Under the pieces are notes generated by a model. It was not told the origin of the DNA. It did not search any database and saw nothing but the letters and a program-made list of their open reading frames with translations. Of a stretch of DNA of 64,000 nucleotides, positions 33,634 to 43,071 are shown piece by piece. This DNA is from Rhodobacter huangdaonensis. GTDB lineage: Bacteria; Pseudomonadota; Alphaproteobacteria; Rhodobacterales; Rhodobacteraceae. The stretch's first letter is position 1, and each line of letters starts with the position of its first letter. The stretch lies in contig NZ_SAVA01000012.1 of assembly GCF_004022465.1 (NCBI RefSeq), positions 1 to 64,000 of the forward strand, given 5' to 3'. The position numbers and the translations under genes are program-made.

Positions 33634-34886
33634 CAGCCCTCCTCCCCGCCGGGGGCGAGGCGGGCGAGGAGCTGCGCCGTGCCGGTGGCGAGAAGCGCGG
33701 CGCAGCCGGCCTCGAGCGCGGCCTCGTCCTCGCCCAGAAGGTTGCGCAGCTCGGGCGGCAGGTCGTGCAGCAGTTCCTCGGCGGTCTTGCGCAGCTGCGC
33801 GGCAAGGCCCGCGTCGCCCGGCAGGTCGTCGTTGAGCAGGCGCAAAAGGTCGGCGGGCAGGCGGCCGGCCTGCACATCGCCACCACTCACCCGCGCTTCG
33901 AGCTTGTCGATCCAGACCCCGCCGATCGCCTCGGCGGCGGCGCGCGCCTCCTCGGTCAGCCGGTCGAGGTCGCGCCCGATCCGCCAGGCAAGCGGCGTCG
34001 TGCCGGCGAGCACCGGGCGCAGCACCAGCGCCGTGCCCTTTGCCGCCTCTGCCGCGTCGCGCAAAGCCGCCGCAAGCCGGCCGGGCAGGGCGGCCCAGTC
34101 GGTGATCCCGCTCAGGTCAAGCTCGACCCGCTCGAAGCGCAGCGGCGCGACGGCGCGCGGCTCGGTCGTCACCGTGCCGTCGTCGGTGACGGTGACGAGG
34201 GTGACGGTCTTTTCCCCGCTTTCGCCGATGTCGCGGCCCTGCGGCATGCCGGGCATGACGACGACCGACCGGCCTCGGTATTCGGCGCGGCGGTGGATAT
34301 GGCCAAGCGCCCAGTAGTCATACCCCTGCGCATCGAGATCGGCGACCGCGCAGGGGGCGTAATTGTCGTGCCCGGGGCTGCCGTTCAGGCTGGTGTGCAT
34401 CATGCCGATGTTGATCGCGCCCGGCACCGGGGCGGGATAGCGCGGCAACAGGCTTTCGGCGGCGCTGTCCTGCGCGAAGCTCAGCCCGTGCACGGCGATG
34501 GGGCGGCCCGCCGCCTCGAACAGCTCGGTCGCGGCGCGGCCGCCGAAGACATGGGTGCCGGGCGGCGGCTCGAGCTCGCGCGTCACTTTCGACATCGCGT
34601 CATGGTTGCCGCGGATGAGGAAGGTGCGAATCCCCGCGGCCCCCAGACGGGCAAGCTCCTGGCGCAGGAACCGCGGCGTCTTCGCCGAGCCCTGCGCGCC
34701 GTCCCACAGATCGCCCGCGATCAAGAGCGCGTCGACCGCTTCGCCCAGGCACAGATCGACGATCCGGCTCAGCGCGGTGCGGGTGGCGGTGCCGACCTCG
34801 GCGGCCAGCACCGGATCGCGCAGCGCCAGCGACACGAGCGGCGAGTCGAGATGCAGGTCGGCGGTATGGACGAAACGGAATGCCAC
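33633..34886 (-). CDS. SbcD/YhaO-like DNA exonuclease (calcineurin-like metallophosphoesterase)
   Basis: A 417-residue Mre11-type nuclease. The metal-binding motifs are in order: ADLHLDS (DxH), AGDLWDG (GDxxD), RGNHD, MMHTS and GHIH. The C-terminal 170 residues are the DNA-binding/capping region. I chose a GTG start (34886) directly before AFRFVHTADLHLD; a TTG 20 codons upstream is possible but encodes no conserved sequence. It pairs with the ATPase encoded downstream, which overlaps its stop by one base. The region 34887-35056 is divergent to the next rightward gene and has no obvious promoter. Confidence 0.9.
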   Translation of the reverse strand: MAFRFVHTADLHLDSPLVSLALRDPVLAAEVGTATRTALSRIVDLCLGEAVDALLIAGDLWDGAQGSAKTPRFLRQELARLGAAGIRTFLIRGNHDAMSKVTRELEPPPGTHVFGGRAATELFEAAGRPIAVHGLSFAQDSAAESLLPRYPAPVPGAINIGMMHTSLNGSPGHDNYAPCAVADLDAQGYDYWALGHIHRRAEYRGRSVVVMPGMPQGRDIGESGEKTVTLVTVTDDGTVTTEPRAVAPLRFERVELDLSGITDWAALPGRLAAALRDAAEAAKGTALVLRPVLAGTTPLAWRIGRDLDRLTEEARAAAEAIGGVWIDKLEARVSGGDVQAGRLPADLLRLLNDDLPGDAGLAAQLRKTAEELLHDLPPELRNLLGEDEAALEAGCAALLATGTAQLLARLAPGGEEG

Positions 34887-35056
34887 GGCGGGAAGGGGCC
34901 TTTCGGGAACCGCGCCAGAAGACCAGATCGGGCAGGGCCGAGGCAAGCGGAAAGCGCAGCCGGCGCGCCGGCGGAAACCCCCGCGGCGGCACCGCGCTCC
35001 ATTGACGGGGCGGGCCCGATCTGCGATGCCGCTCGCCTCTGACGAAGGAGAGCATC

Positions 35057-36193
35057 ATGCAGGACAAACTGCCCGAGCGCCCGGAACTGGATCTGCTGAT
35101 CGTCGTCACGGAGCTGCACGCCGAGCGCGGTGCCGTCGACCGTGCCGCGCTGCAGGTGGTGGCGCGGGGTCGTGGGCTCGAGGTGGCGCGGCCGCTGCCG
35201 GGGCTGATCGGCGCCGGCCTTGTCGCCGAGATCACCCGCCGGCCGTCCTTCCTGAAGCGCCTGTTCGGCGCCCGGGACGAGGTGGTGCTGGCACCGACCG
35301 AGGCCGGACGGGCCCTGATCGCCGCGCTGAACGGCGAGACGGCGGCCGACGCTGCCGCGGCCGAACCGGCCGCCGTCGAGGCCGTCGCGCCGGAAATGCC
35401 GGTCGCCGTCGAGGCGGCGCCGGAAGAGGTGCCCGTCGAAGCCCCGGCCGCCCCGGAGGCTGCACCGCTGGTGCTTGAGCCCTCCGCGCCGGAAGCCCCG
35501 GTGGCCGAGATTGCGGTGACCGAGATCCCCGCCGCCGAGATTGCAGTGACCGAGCCGCTGATCGCGCAAGCCCCGGCCGTAGAGGTGGCGCCGGTCGAAC
35601 CGGCCGCCGAAGACATCCCCGCCGCGGCCGCACCGCCGCGCCGCGTGCCGCCGCGCCCGACGCCGGCCCGCGCCCGGGTGATCGGCTTCACCGAGGAGCT
35701 GGGCGGCGCCCCCGAGGAGGTGCCGGCGATCGCCCCCGTTGCCGTCGATCCGGCGGTGATGGACGGGCTGCGCGAGCTGCTTGAAAGCCTCGGCATGGAA
35801 ATGACCATGGCCGGCGAGGCGCTGATCGGCACCCGCATCGCGCAGGGTTTCTCGGCCGGCGAGGCCCTGTCGCAGCTCGTGCTCTTCGCCTTCGCCCATG
35901 CGATCCGCCACGACATCCTGTTCCATGGCGAGATGCGCGCGCTTGGCCTGTCGGAATATGCGATCGAGGTGATGCGCGAGGTCGAGAAGCTGCGTGATGC
36001 GGGCGAGGTCGGCGAGGCGCGCTTCGAGGACGACATGCGGGCACTTTGGGCGTTGCTCGAGGAGGCGCCCGATCGCGATGCGCGTCTCGATGCGCTGCTT
36101 GCCGATCCGGTCGGCGGCGCCGCGCCGGTGGCGGTGCTGCCCGAGGATCTGCGCAGCGCCGAGGAGACGGAAGAGGAGGACGAGGGCTTCTGA
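35057..36193 (+). CDS. Hypothetical protein with Ala/Pro/Glu-rich linker
   Basis: A 378-residue protein. Residues 1-95 look folded (LDLLIVVTELHAERGAVDRA, LGLEVARPLPGLIGAG-like segments). Residues about 96-235 are low-complexity Ala/Pro/Glu/Val with an internal repeat (AEIAVTE twice), probably disordered. The C-terminal 140 residues are helical (VMDGLRELLESLGMEMTMAG, then LVLFAFAHAIRHDILFHGEM) and end in an acidic tail. No known domain or motif is recognised. AAGGAG precedes the ATG. It is divergent from the nuclease-ATPase pair and 169 nt ahead of the aldehyde dehydrogenase gene. Coding is convincing because frame, ribosome site and composition agree; function is unknown. Confidence 0.75.
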   Translation: MQDKLPERPELDLLIVVTELHAERGAVDRAALQVVARGRGLEVARPLPGLIGAGLVAEITRRPSFLKRLFGARDEVVLAPTEAGRALIAALNGETAADAAAAEPAAVEAVAPEMPVAVEAAPEEVPVEAPAAPEAAPLVLEPSAPEAPVAEIAVTEIPAAEIAVTEPLIAQAPAVEVAPVEPAAEDIPAAAAPPRRVPPRPTPARARVIGFTEELGGAPEEVPAIAPVAVDPAVMDGLRELLESLGMEMTMAGEALIGTRIAQGFSAGEALSQLVLFAFAHAIRHDILFHGEMRALGLSEYAIEVMREVEKLRDAGEVGEARFEDDMRALWALLEEAPDRDARLDALLADPVGGAAPVAVLPEDLRSAEETEEEDEGF

Positions 36194-36362
36194 GCCCCGT
36201 CCTTTTCCGCAGCTTCCGGGTTTCTGCGCCTGCACCTGTCTCAGCCCCGAGACAGTCGGCCATTCGGCGCGCGCATTGCGGCTATGCAACTCCGGAAAGC
36301 TGGCGCACCCTGATCGCATCGCGGGTCGTGGAGGACCCGCAGCATTCAGGGAGGAAATCCAG

Positions 36363-37889
<1,527 letters not shown>

Positions 37890-37910
37890 GACCTCCCCAG
37901 CCCAGCGGGG

Positions 37911-37994
37911 CCGCCCCTTCGGGGGCGGTCCTCTTTTCCGGACACCTCCCCCCCCTTCGTCCGGCTCGGCCGTCCGCCCCGCGGGCGGCCTTTT
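37911..37994 (+). terminator. Tandem Rho-independent terminators after the aldehyde dehydrogenase
   Basis: First hairpin: CCGCCCC, TTCG tetraloop, GGGGCGG (37911-37928), followed by TCCTCTTTT. Second: CCGCCC, 3-nt loop, GGGCGG (37974-37988), followed by CCTTTT. Both have T-runs on the + strand only. The rest of 37890-38037 holds nothing else recognisable. Confidence 0.8.
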
Positions 37995-38037
37995 CCGTTG
38001 CGCAGACGGGGCCCGCGCGCGGCGACGGGGGCCGAGC

Positions 38038-38913
38038 TCAGGGCGCCTTGCGGAACTGCGACGGGGTCTTGCCGGTGCGGGCGTGGAAGGCGCGGGTGAA
38101 ATAGGCGGCGCTGGTGTAGCCCAGCACTTCCGAGATTTCCTTCACCGGCGCACGGGTTTCCGACAGCAGCCGCCGCGCCTCATAAAGACGGCGGTCCTGC
38201 AGCAGATCGGAGGCGGCGCGGCCGCAGCTTGAGCGGCACGACCGGGTCAGATGGGTGGGCGTCACGCCAAGCTGGGCGGCATAGTCCGCCACGCCATGAC
38301 CCGAGCGGAATTCGCGCTCGAGCAAGGTCGCATAGCGCGCCACCAGCTTGCGCGCGGCATCGGGGGCGGGCAGGTCGTTCGCGCCCGAGGCCGCCTGCCG
38401 CTCGAGCCAGACGCTGAGCAGGCCAAGGTGGTGATGCACCGCGCGATCGGCCGCCGGCCGGTCGCTTTCACTTTCGCGCTGCGCCGCCTCGAGCAGGGCA
38501 TTGAGCTCGACCTGCGAGGCGGCGTCGCGGATGCGCAGATGCAGCGCGCCCTGCGGCAGCGGCAGGGTGCATTCCGCCCCGAAGAAGACTGCGGTGCCAT
38601 GCGTCTGCGGGCTCATGTCGAAACCGTGCATCACGCCCGCCGGGATGAAGATCGCGTTATGCGCGCCATAGCCGCGGGTGGTGCCGCCGACGGTGATCCG
38701 GCCCTGGCCGCGGGTGAACCACAGCAGGCAGGGCTCGGACAGCGCGCGCATCGCCTCGACCCGCCAGCGCCCGCCCTGGGCAAGCCGGGCGATCGGCATC
38801 AGACGCAGCTGCGAGGGCGCAGAGGGCAGGCAGGCGGCCTGCCGCTCGCGCGGCGTCTCGCCGGCGGGGGAACGGGACAGATGCGACAGCGGCGGTGCGG
38901 TGAAGAGTTTCAC
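38038..38913 (-). CDS. AraC family transcriptional regulator
   Basis: A 291-residue regulator with an N-terminal cupin-type sensing domain (GYGAHNAIFIPAGVMHGF) and a C-terminal double helix-turn-helix: VADYAAQLGVTPTHLTRSCR and VKEISEVLGYTSAAYFTRAF, the classic AraC/XylS ending, then HARTGKTPSQFRKAP. The effector is unknown. The first codon as drawn is GTG and has no clear ribosome site, so the start may be further in (for example Met39). It converges with the aldehyde dehydrogenase gene and lies 101 nt after miaA, with which it might be co-transcribed. Confidence 0.88.
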   Translation of the reverse strand: MKLFTAPPLSHLSRSPAGETPRERQAACLPSAPSQLRLMPIARLAQGGRWRVEAMRALSEPCLLWFTRGQGRITVGGTTRGYGAHNAIFIPAGVMHGFDMSPQTHGTAVFFGAECTLPLPQGALHLRIRDAASQVELNALLEAAQRESESDRPAADRAVHHHLGLLSVWLERQAASGANDLPAPDAARKLVARYATLLEREFRSGHGVADYAAQLGVTPTHLTRSCRSSCGRAASDLLQDRRLYEARRLLSETRAPVKEISEVLGYTSAAYFTRAFHARTGKTPSQFRKAP

Positions 38914-39014
38914 GGGCAGGGTCCGGTTGGCTTGCTACGGGCGCAGCATAGGAGAGAAGCCGTTTCCGTTACCAACAGAAAATTCAGCCCCTTGCGGGAT
39001 GTTGCCGGTGCGAC

Positions 39015-39905
39015 TCAGGGGGTCTGGATGTTGTGCCAGTTCCGCATCCGGCTACGAAACCAGGTGCGCTGCCGCTTGGCATATTGGCGCGAGGCGGCCT
39101 GCGCCTGCGCCGTTGCGGTCTCGAGGTCGATCTCGCCGCGCAGATGGGCGACGAGTTCGGGCGCGCCGATCGCCTTGGCCCAGAGCGCGCGCGGCTCCCA
39201 GACCGGCAGCATCGCCCGCACCTCCTCGAGCGCGCCCTGCTCGAGCATCCCGGCAAAGCGGCGGTCGATCCGCCCGGCGAGCCAGTCGCGGCCGGCGTCG
39301 AGCACAAGCGGCGTGCAGGCCTGAAGCGGCAAGAGCGGCGCAGGGGTCGCGTCCTGCCAGGCGGCAAGGCCGCGTCCGGTCGCCCGCTGCACCTCCCAGG
39401 CGCGCTGCACCCGCACCGGGTTCAGCCGGTCGATCCGCGCCGCGGTCTCGGCATCAAGCGCGGCGAGCAGCGCCGCCACGCCTTCGGCCGCAAGCCGCGC
39501 ATCGGCCTCGGCCCGCACCGCGGCAGGCGTCGGCGGGATCTCGGCCAGCCCCTCGGTCAGCGCGGTGAAGTAAAGCCCGGTGCCGCCGACCAGGATCGGC
39601 CGCGGCCCGGTGCCGGCGCGGAACGCAGCCAGGACCGGCGCCACCTCGCGCAGCCAGGCGCCGACGGAATAGTCCTCTCCGGGGGCCTTGTGACCATAGA
39701 GCCGGTGCGGCGCGAGCGCCTCTTCCGCGGCCGAAGGGCGCGCCGACAGCAGCCGCCAGCACGACCAGACCTGCAGCGCGTCGGCATTCACCACCACCCC
39801 GCCGCGCGCCTGTGCCAGCGCCAATGCCAGCGCCGATTTGCCGCTCGCCGTCGCCCCGGCGATCAGAACGGGACGGTCGTCCGGAATTTTATCAAGCGGT
39901 ATCAT
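39015..39905 (-). CDS. miaA: tRNA dimethylallyltransferase
   Basis: A 296-residue enzyme that adds a dimethylallyl group to A37 of tRNAs reading UNN codons. The P-loop is GATASGKSALA at the N terminus, DMPP-site residues follow (VVNADALQVWSC, LYGHKAPGEDYSVGAW), and RLNPVRVQRAWEV matches the family. The usual QVYR-like element reads LQVW here. The C-terminal YAKRQRTWFRSR segment is the tRNA-binding hallmark. The ATG has no strong ribosome site, but upstream residues are not conserved. Divergent from pyrH across 135 nt. Confidence 0.93.
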   Translation of the reverse strand: MIPLDKIPDDRPVLIAGATASGKSALALALAQARGGVVVNADALQVWSCWRLLSARPSAAEEALAPHRLYGHKAPGEDYSVGAWLREVAPVLAAFRAGTGPRPILVGGTGLYFTALTEGLAEIPPTPAAVRAEADARLAAEGVAALLAALDAETAARIDRLNPVRVQRAWEVQRATGRGLAAWQDATPAPLLPLQACTPLVLDAGRDWLAGRIDRRFAGMLEQGALEEVRAMLPVWEPRALWAKAIGAPELVAHLRGEIDLETATAQAQAASRQYAKRQRTWFRSRMRNWHNIQTP

Positions 39906-40040
39906 TGGCTTGCGGAACAGTCCCAAGGCAAGGGGCAGGGCGCTGACGCCCGCTGACGACGGATGGAATTCCCGAGTTGAACCCGGAGGCCATTTGCGAC
40001 ATTTTGCGCCGCAATGACAACCGAAATGAGGATCCCCGGG

Positions 40041-40772
40041 ATGAGTGCAGAGGCTGAGCCGACTGTGAAGTACAAACGCGTGCTCCTGAAGATCTCGGGC
40101 GAGGCGCTGATGGGGGATCAGGGCTACGGGCTGCACCCGCCCACCGTCGCCCGCATCGCCCGCGAAGTGAAGACGGTGCATGATCTCGGCGTCGAGATCT
40201 GCATGGTGATCGGTGGCGGCAACATCTTCCGCGGCCTTGCCGGCGCCGCCCAGGGGATGGAACGGACCACCGCCGATTACATGGGCATGCTGGCCACGGT
40301 GATGAACGCACTCGGCATGCAGGCGCAGCTCGAGGCGCTCGGCATCCATACCCGGGTGATCTCGGCGATTCCGATGGACCAGGTCTGCGAGCCCTACATC
40401 CGCCGCCGCGCCGTGCGCCACCTCGAGAAGAAGCGGATCTGCATCTTCGCCGCGGGCACCGGCAACCCGTATTTCACCACCGACACCGCAGCCACGCTGC
40501 GCGCCAACGAGATGAACTGCGAGGCGATCTTCAAGGGCACCAAGGTCGATGGCGTCTATGACAAGGACCCGAAGAAGTTCGCGGATGCCAAGCGCTACGA
40601 TCAGGTCAGCTACGACGAGTGCCTGCAGAAGAACCTCGGCGTGATGGATGCCTCGGCGATCGCGCTCGCGCGCGACAACAACCTGCCGATCATCGTGTTC
40701 TCGCTCGACGAGCCGGGTGGCTTCCGCGGCATTCTGGCGGGGCAGGGCACCTATACCACGGTGAAGGGGTAA
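40041..40772 (+). CDS. pyrH: UMP kinase
   Basis: A 243-residue amino-acid-kinase-fold UMP kinase making UDP. Signatures are KRVLLKISGEALMG at the N terminus, VIGGGNIFRGL, FAAGTGNPYFTTDTAATLRA and VDGVYDKDPKK. GAGGATCCCCGGG precedes the chosen ATG; an ATG nine codons upstream is in frame but poorly placed. It is hexameric and normally controlled by UTP and GTP. First gene of pyrH-frr-uppS-cdsA-dxr-rseP-bamA, a conserved alphaproteobacterial block. The usual rpsB-tsf pair is not directly upstream; miaA is divergent instead. Confidence 0.96.
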   Translation: MSAEAEPTVKYKRVLLKISGEALMGDQGYGLHPPTVARIAREVKTVHDLGVEICMVIGGGNIFRGLAGAAQGMERTTADYMGMLATVMNALGMQAQLEALGIHTRVISAIPMDQVCEPYIRRRAVRHLEKKRICIFAAGTGNPYFTTDTAATLRANEMNCEAIFKGTKVDGVYDKDPKKFADAKRYDQVSYDECLQKNLGVMDASAIALARDNNLPIIVFSLDEPGGFRGILAGQGTYTTVKG

Positions 40773-40810
40773 GGCCGGCGGATTTCCGCGCCTTTGCCTT
40801 TTCCTGGCCG

Positions 40811-40844
40811 AAATACTCCGGGGGTTCGGGGGCTGGCCCCCGAA
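40811..40844. repeat. Short relative of the intergenic inverted-repeat element / hairpin
   Basis: AAATACTCCGGGGG (40811-40824) matches the AAATATCCCGGGGG core of the two longer elements at 12 of 14 bases. It is followed by a perfect 9-bp stem TTCGGGGGC-TG-GCCCCCGAA (40825-40844). No T-run follows, so it may act as a Rho-linked or processing hairpin between pyrH and frr. It looks like a half-element. Confidence 0.5.
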
Positions 40845-40909
40845 AGCCCTACCCAAGGCCGCGCGCTGCGGCTAAAGAAAGACAGACTTCAAGATCCGGG
40901 GGATAACCC

Positions 40910-41473
40910 ATGTCCGACGACATCGAAATCGACACCGACGACCTCGAACGCCGCATGGAAGGCGCGATGGCCTCGCTCAAGCATGAATTCGGCTCGCTGC
41001 GCACCGGCCGTGCCTCTGCCTCGATGGTGGAGCCGATCCTGGTCGACGCCTACGGCTCGCTGACGCCGATCAACCAGGTCGGCACGATCAACGTGCCCGA
41101 GCCGCGGATGGTCACTGTCAACGTCTGGGACAAGGGCCTGATCAACAAGGTCGAGAAGGCGATCCGCGAGTCGGGCCTCGGCATCAACCCGCAGACCAAC
41201 GGCCCGATCATCATGCTGCCGATCCCCGAACTGAACGAGGAACGCCGCAAGGAGCTGACCAAGGTCGCCGCGCAATATGCCGAAAGCGCCCGCGTCGCGA
41301 TCCGCAACGTGCGCCGCGACGGCATGGACCAGATCAAGAAGGCGAAGGCCTCGGGCATGTCCGAGGACGACGTGAAGTTCTGGGAATCCGAGGTCGAGGA
41401 GCTGACGAAGAAGCATATCGCCGTCATCGACAAGGCACTCGAGGCGAAACAGGCGGAGATCATGCAGGTCTGA
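40910..41473 (+). CDS. frr: Ribosome recycling factor
   Basis: A 187-residue RRF that with EF-G splits post-termination ribosomes. It has the two-domain pattern: MEGAMASLKHEFGSLRTGRA helix, the VDAYGSLTPINQVGTINVPE domain II hinge, IPELNEERRKELTKVAAQYA and RNVRRDGMDQIKKAK. GGGGGAT precedes the ATG. It lies 137 nt after pyrH with the short hairpin element between, and 36 nt before uppS. Confidence 0.97.
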   Translation: MSDDIEIDTDDLERRMEGAMASLKHEFGSLRTGRASASMVEPILVDAYGSLTPINQVGTINVPEPRMVTVNVWDKGLINKVEKAIRESGLGINPQTNGPIIMLPIPELNEERRKELTKVAAQYAESARVAIRNVRRDGMDQIKKAKASGMSEDDVKFWESEVEELTKKHIAVIDKALEAKQAEIMQV

Positions 41474-41509
41474 GCCGACCTGCAGTCCCCGCAAGCAAAG
41501 AGGCCTTTG

Positions 41510-42253
41510 ATGCCCGCGAGTGAGCCCCTGGCCGGCTGTGGCCCCGTCGATTACGGCGTGCCGCATGTCGCCATCATCATGGACGGCAACGGCCGCTGGG
41601 CGAAGAACCGCGGCTGGCCGCGGCTCGTCGGCCACCGCCGCGGCGCCGAGCGGGTGAAGGAGATCGTCCGCGCCTGCCCGGATCTGGGCGTGCGCTGGCT
41701 CACCGTCTATGCCTTTTCGACCGAGAACTGGAAGCGCTCGACCGAGGAGGTGCTCGGCCTGATGGGCATCTTCGCGCGCTACATCGAGAAGGAGGCCGAC
41801 GGCCTCTCGGGCGAAGGCGTGCGGATGCGCTTCATCGGCGCGCGCGAACGGCTCGATCCGAAGCTGCAGGCGCTGATGGCCGGGATCGAGGCGCGCACCG
41901 CGCCGAACACCCGGCTGAATCTGACCGTGGCGATCAATTACGGCGGCCGCGACGAGCTGCGCCGCGCTGCGGTGCGGCTGGCGGAAGATGCCGCCGCAGG
42001 CCGCATCGCCCCCGACGCGATCGACGAGGCGGCCTTTGCCGCCCGGCTCGACACCGCGGGCATTCCCGACCCGGATCTGGTGATCCGCACCTCGGGCGAG
42101 ACCCGGACCTCGAATTTCCTGCCCTGGCAGGCGGCCTATTCCGAATACGAGTTCACCCCCACGCTCTGGCCCGATTTCGGTCCGGCCGAGCTCGAGAAGG
42201 TCCTTGCGGTGTTCAGCACCCGCGAGCGGCGCTTTGGCGGAGCGAAGGCATGA
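41510..42253 (+). CDS. uppS: Di-trans,poly-cis-undecaprenyl-diphosphate synthase
   Basis: A 247-residue cis-prenyltransferase that makes the C55 lipid carrier for peptidoglycan and O-antigen. Signatures are AIIMDGNGRWAKNRG (catalytic Asp and Walker-like loop), VGHRRGAERVKEI, YAFSTENWKR, and the C-terminal PDLVIRTSGETRTSNFLPWQ. The ATG at 41510 follows AAAGAGG; an adjacent TTG codon is not needed. Overlaps cdsA by 4 nt. The reaction supplies the isoprenoid branch that Dxr, encoded two genes on, feeds. Confidence 0.96.
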   Translation: MPASEPLAGCGPVDYGVPHVAIIMDGNGRWAKNRGWPRLVGHRRGAERVKEIVRACPDLGVRWLTVYAFSTENWKRSTEEVLGLMGIFARYIEKEADGLSGEGVRMRFIGARERLDPKLQALMAGIEARTAPNTRLNLTVAINYGGRDELRRAAVRLAEDAAAGRIAPDAIDEAAFAARLDTAGIPDPDLVIRTSGETRTSNFLPWQAAYSEYEFTPTLWPDFGPAELEKVLAVFSTRERRFGGAKA

Positions 42254-43068
42254 GCACCCAGGGCACGACACCGGCCACCGGCTCGCGCTGGACCGACCTG
42301 CGGCCGCGGGTGCTTTCCGGGCTGGTGATGGTGGCGATCGGCGCCATCACGATCTGGCTGGGCGGCAAGACCTTCGGCCTGCTCGCGGTGGTCGTCTGCG
42401 GGCTGATGATCTGGGAGCTGGCGACGATGACGACGCCGGCAGGCAGCGGGCGCGGCCCCTCGGTGGGGCTTGCCCTGCTGGCCGCGGCCCTGATGGCGGT
42501 GGTGCTCTACTGGCCGGGCGCGCTCACCCGCTGGGCGCTGCTGGTGCCGGTGATCGTGGGCGCGGCGCTGCCGCGGCGCGACCGTCTGGTCTTTGCGCTT
42601 TACGCCTTTGCGGTGATGGCGGCGAGCTATGGGCTGATCGTGCTGCGCATCAACGCGGGGGCGCTGGTGATCCTGTGGATCGTGACCATCGTCGTCGTTT
42701 CGGACGTGGCGGGCTATTTCGCCGGCCGCGCGATCGGCGGGCCGAAGTTCTGGCCGCGGGTCAGCCCGAAGAAGACCTGGTCGGGCACCGTCGCGGGCTG
42801 GATCGGCGCGGTGGCCGTGGGGGTGGGCTTTGCCGCGCTCGGCTGGGGCGGCTGGACGCTTGTGTGGCTGTCGCCGCTCACCGCCTTCGCCGGGCAGATG
42901 GGCGATATCGCGGAAAGCGCGATCAAGCGGCGGACGGGTGTGAAGGACAGCTCGCACCTGATCCCCGGCCATGGCGGCGTGCTCGACCGGTTCGACGCGC
43001 TGATCGGGGCGGTGGTTTTCCTGCTGATCGTGATGAAATTCATGCGGCTGCCCTTCGACGGGATGTGA
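42250..43068 (+). CDS. cdsA: Phosphatidate cytidylyltransferase
   Basis: A 272-residue inner-membrane enzyme forming CDP-diacylglycerol, the precursor of all phospholipids. About seven hydrophobic helices are visible, and the C-terminal signature is SAIKRRTGVKDSSHLIPGHG followed by GVLDRFDALIGA, which contains the catalytic Asp. VVVVSDVAGYFAGRAIGGPKF also matches the family. The ATG overlaps the uppS stop (ATGA) and is separated from dxr by 3 nt. Confidence 0.96.
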   Translation: MSTQGTTPATGSRWTDLRPRVLSGLVMVAIGAITIWLGGKTFGLLAVVVCGLMIWELATMTTPAGSGRGPSVGLALLAAALMAVVLYWPGALTRWALLVPVIVGAALPRRDRLVFALYAFAVMAASYGLIVLRINAGALVILWIVTIVVVSDVAGYFAGRAIGGPKFWPRVSPKKTWSGTVAGWIGAVAVGVGFAALGWGGWTLVWLSPLTAFAGQMGDIAESAIKRRTGVKDSSHLIPGHGGVLDRFDALIGAVVFLLIVMKFMRLPFDGM

Positions 43069-43071
43069 CGG

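Noticed and set aside
30697..34317. A 1206-residue rightward frame opposite the nuclease-ATPase pair
   Set aside because: It is the mirror of a highly Ala/Arg-rich coiled-coil gene; no motif and no ribosome site.
34887..34946. TTG start giving 20 more residues for the nuclease
   Set aside because: The extra residues are not conserved and no ribosome site precedes the TTG; a GTG directly before the conserved start is better.
35350..35640. Repetitive sequence resembling a repeat array
   Set aside because: The repeats are Ala/Pro/Glu codons inside an open gene, of irregular length; not CRISPR.
39906..40040. Promoter TTGAAC-N17-CATTTT ahead of pyrH
   Set aside because: The -10 part matches consensus poorly and cannot be told from chance.
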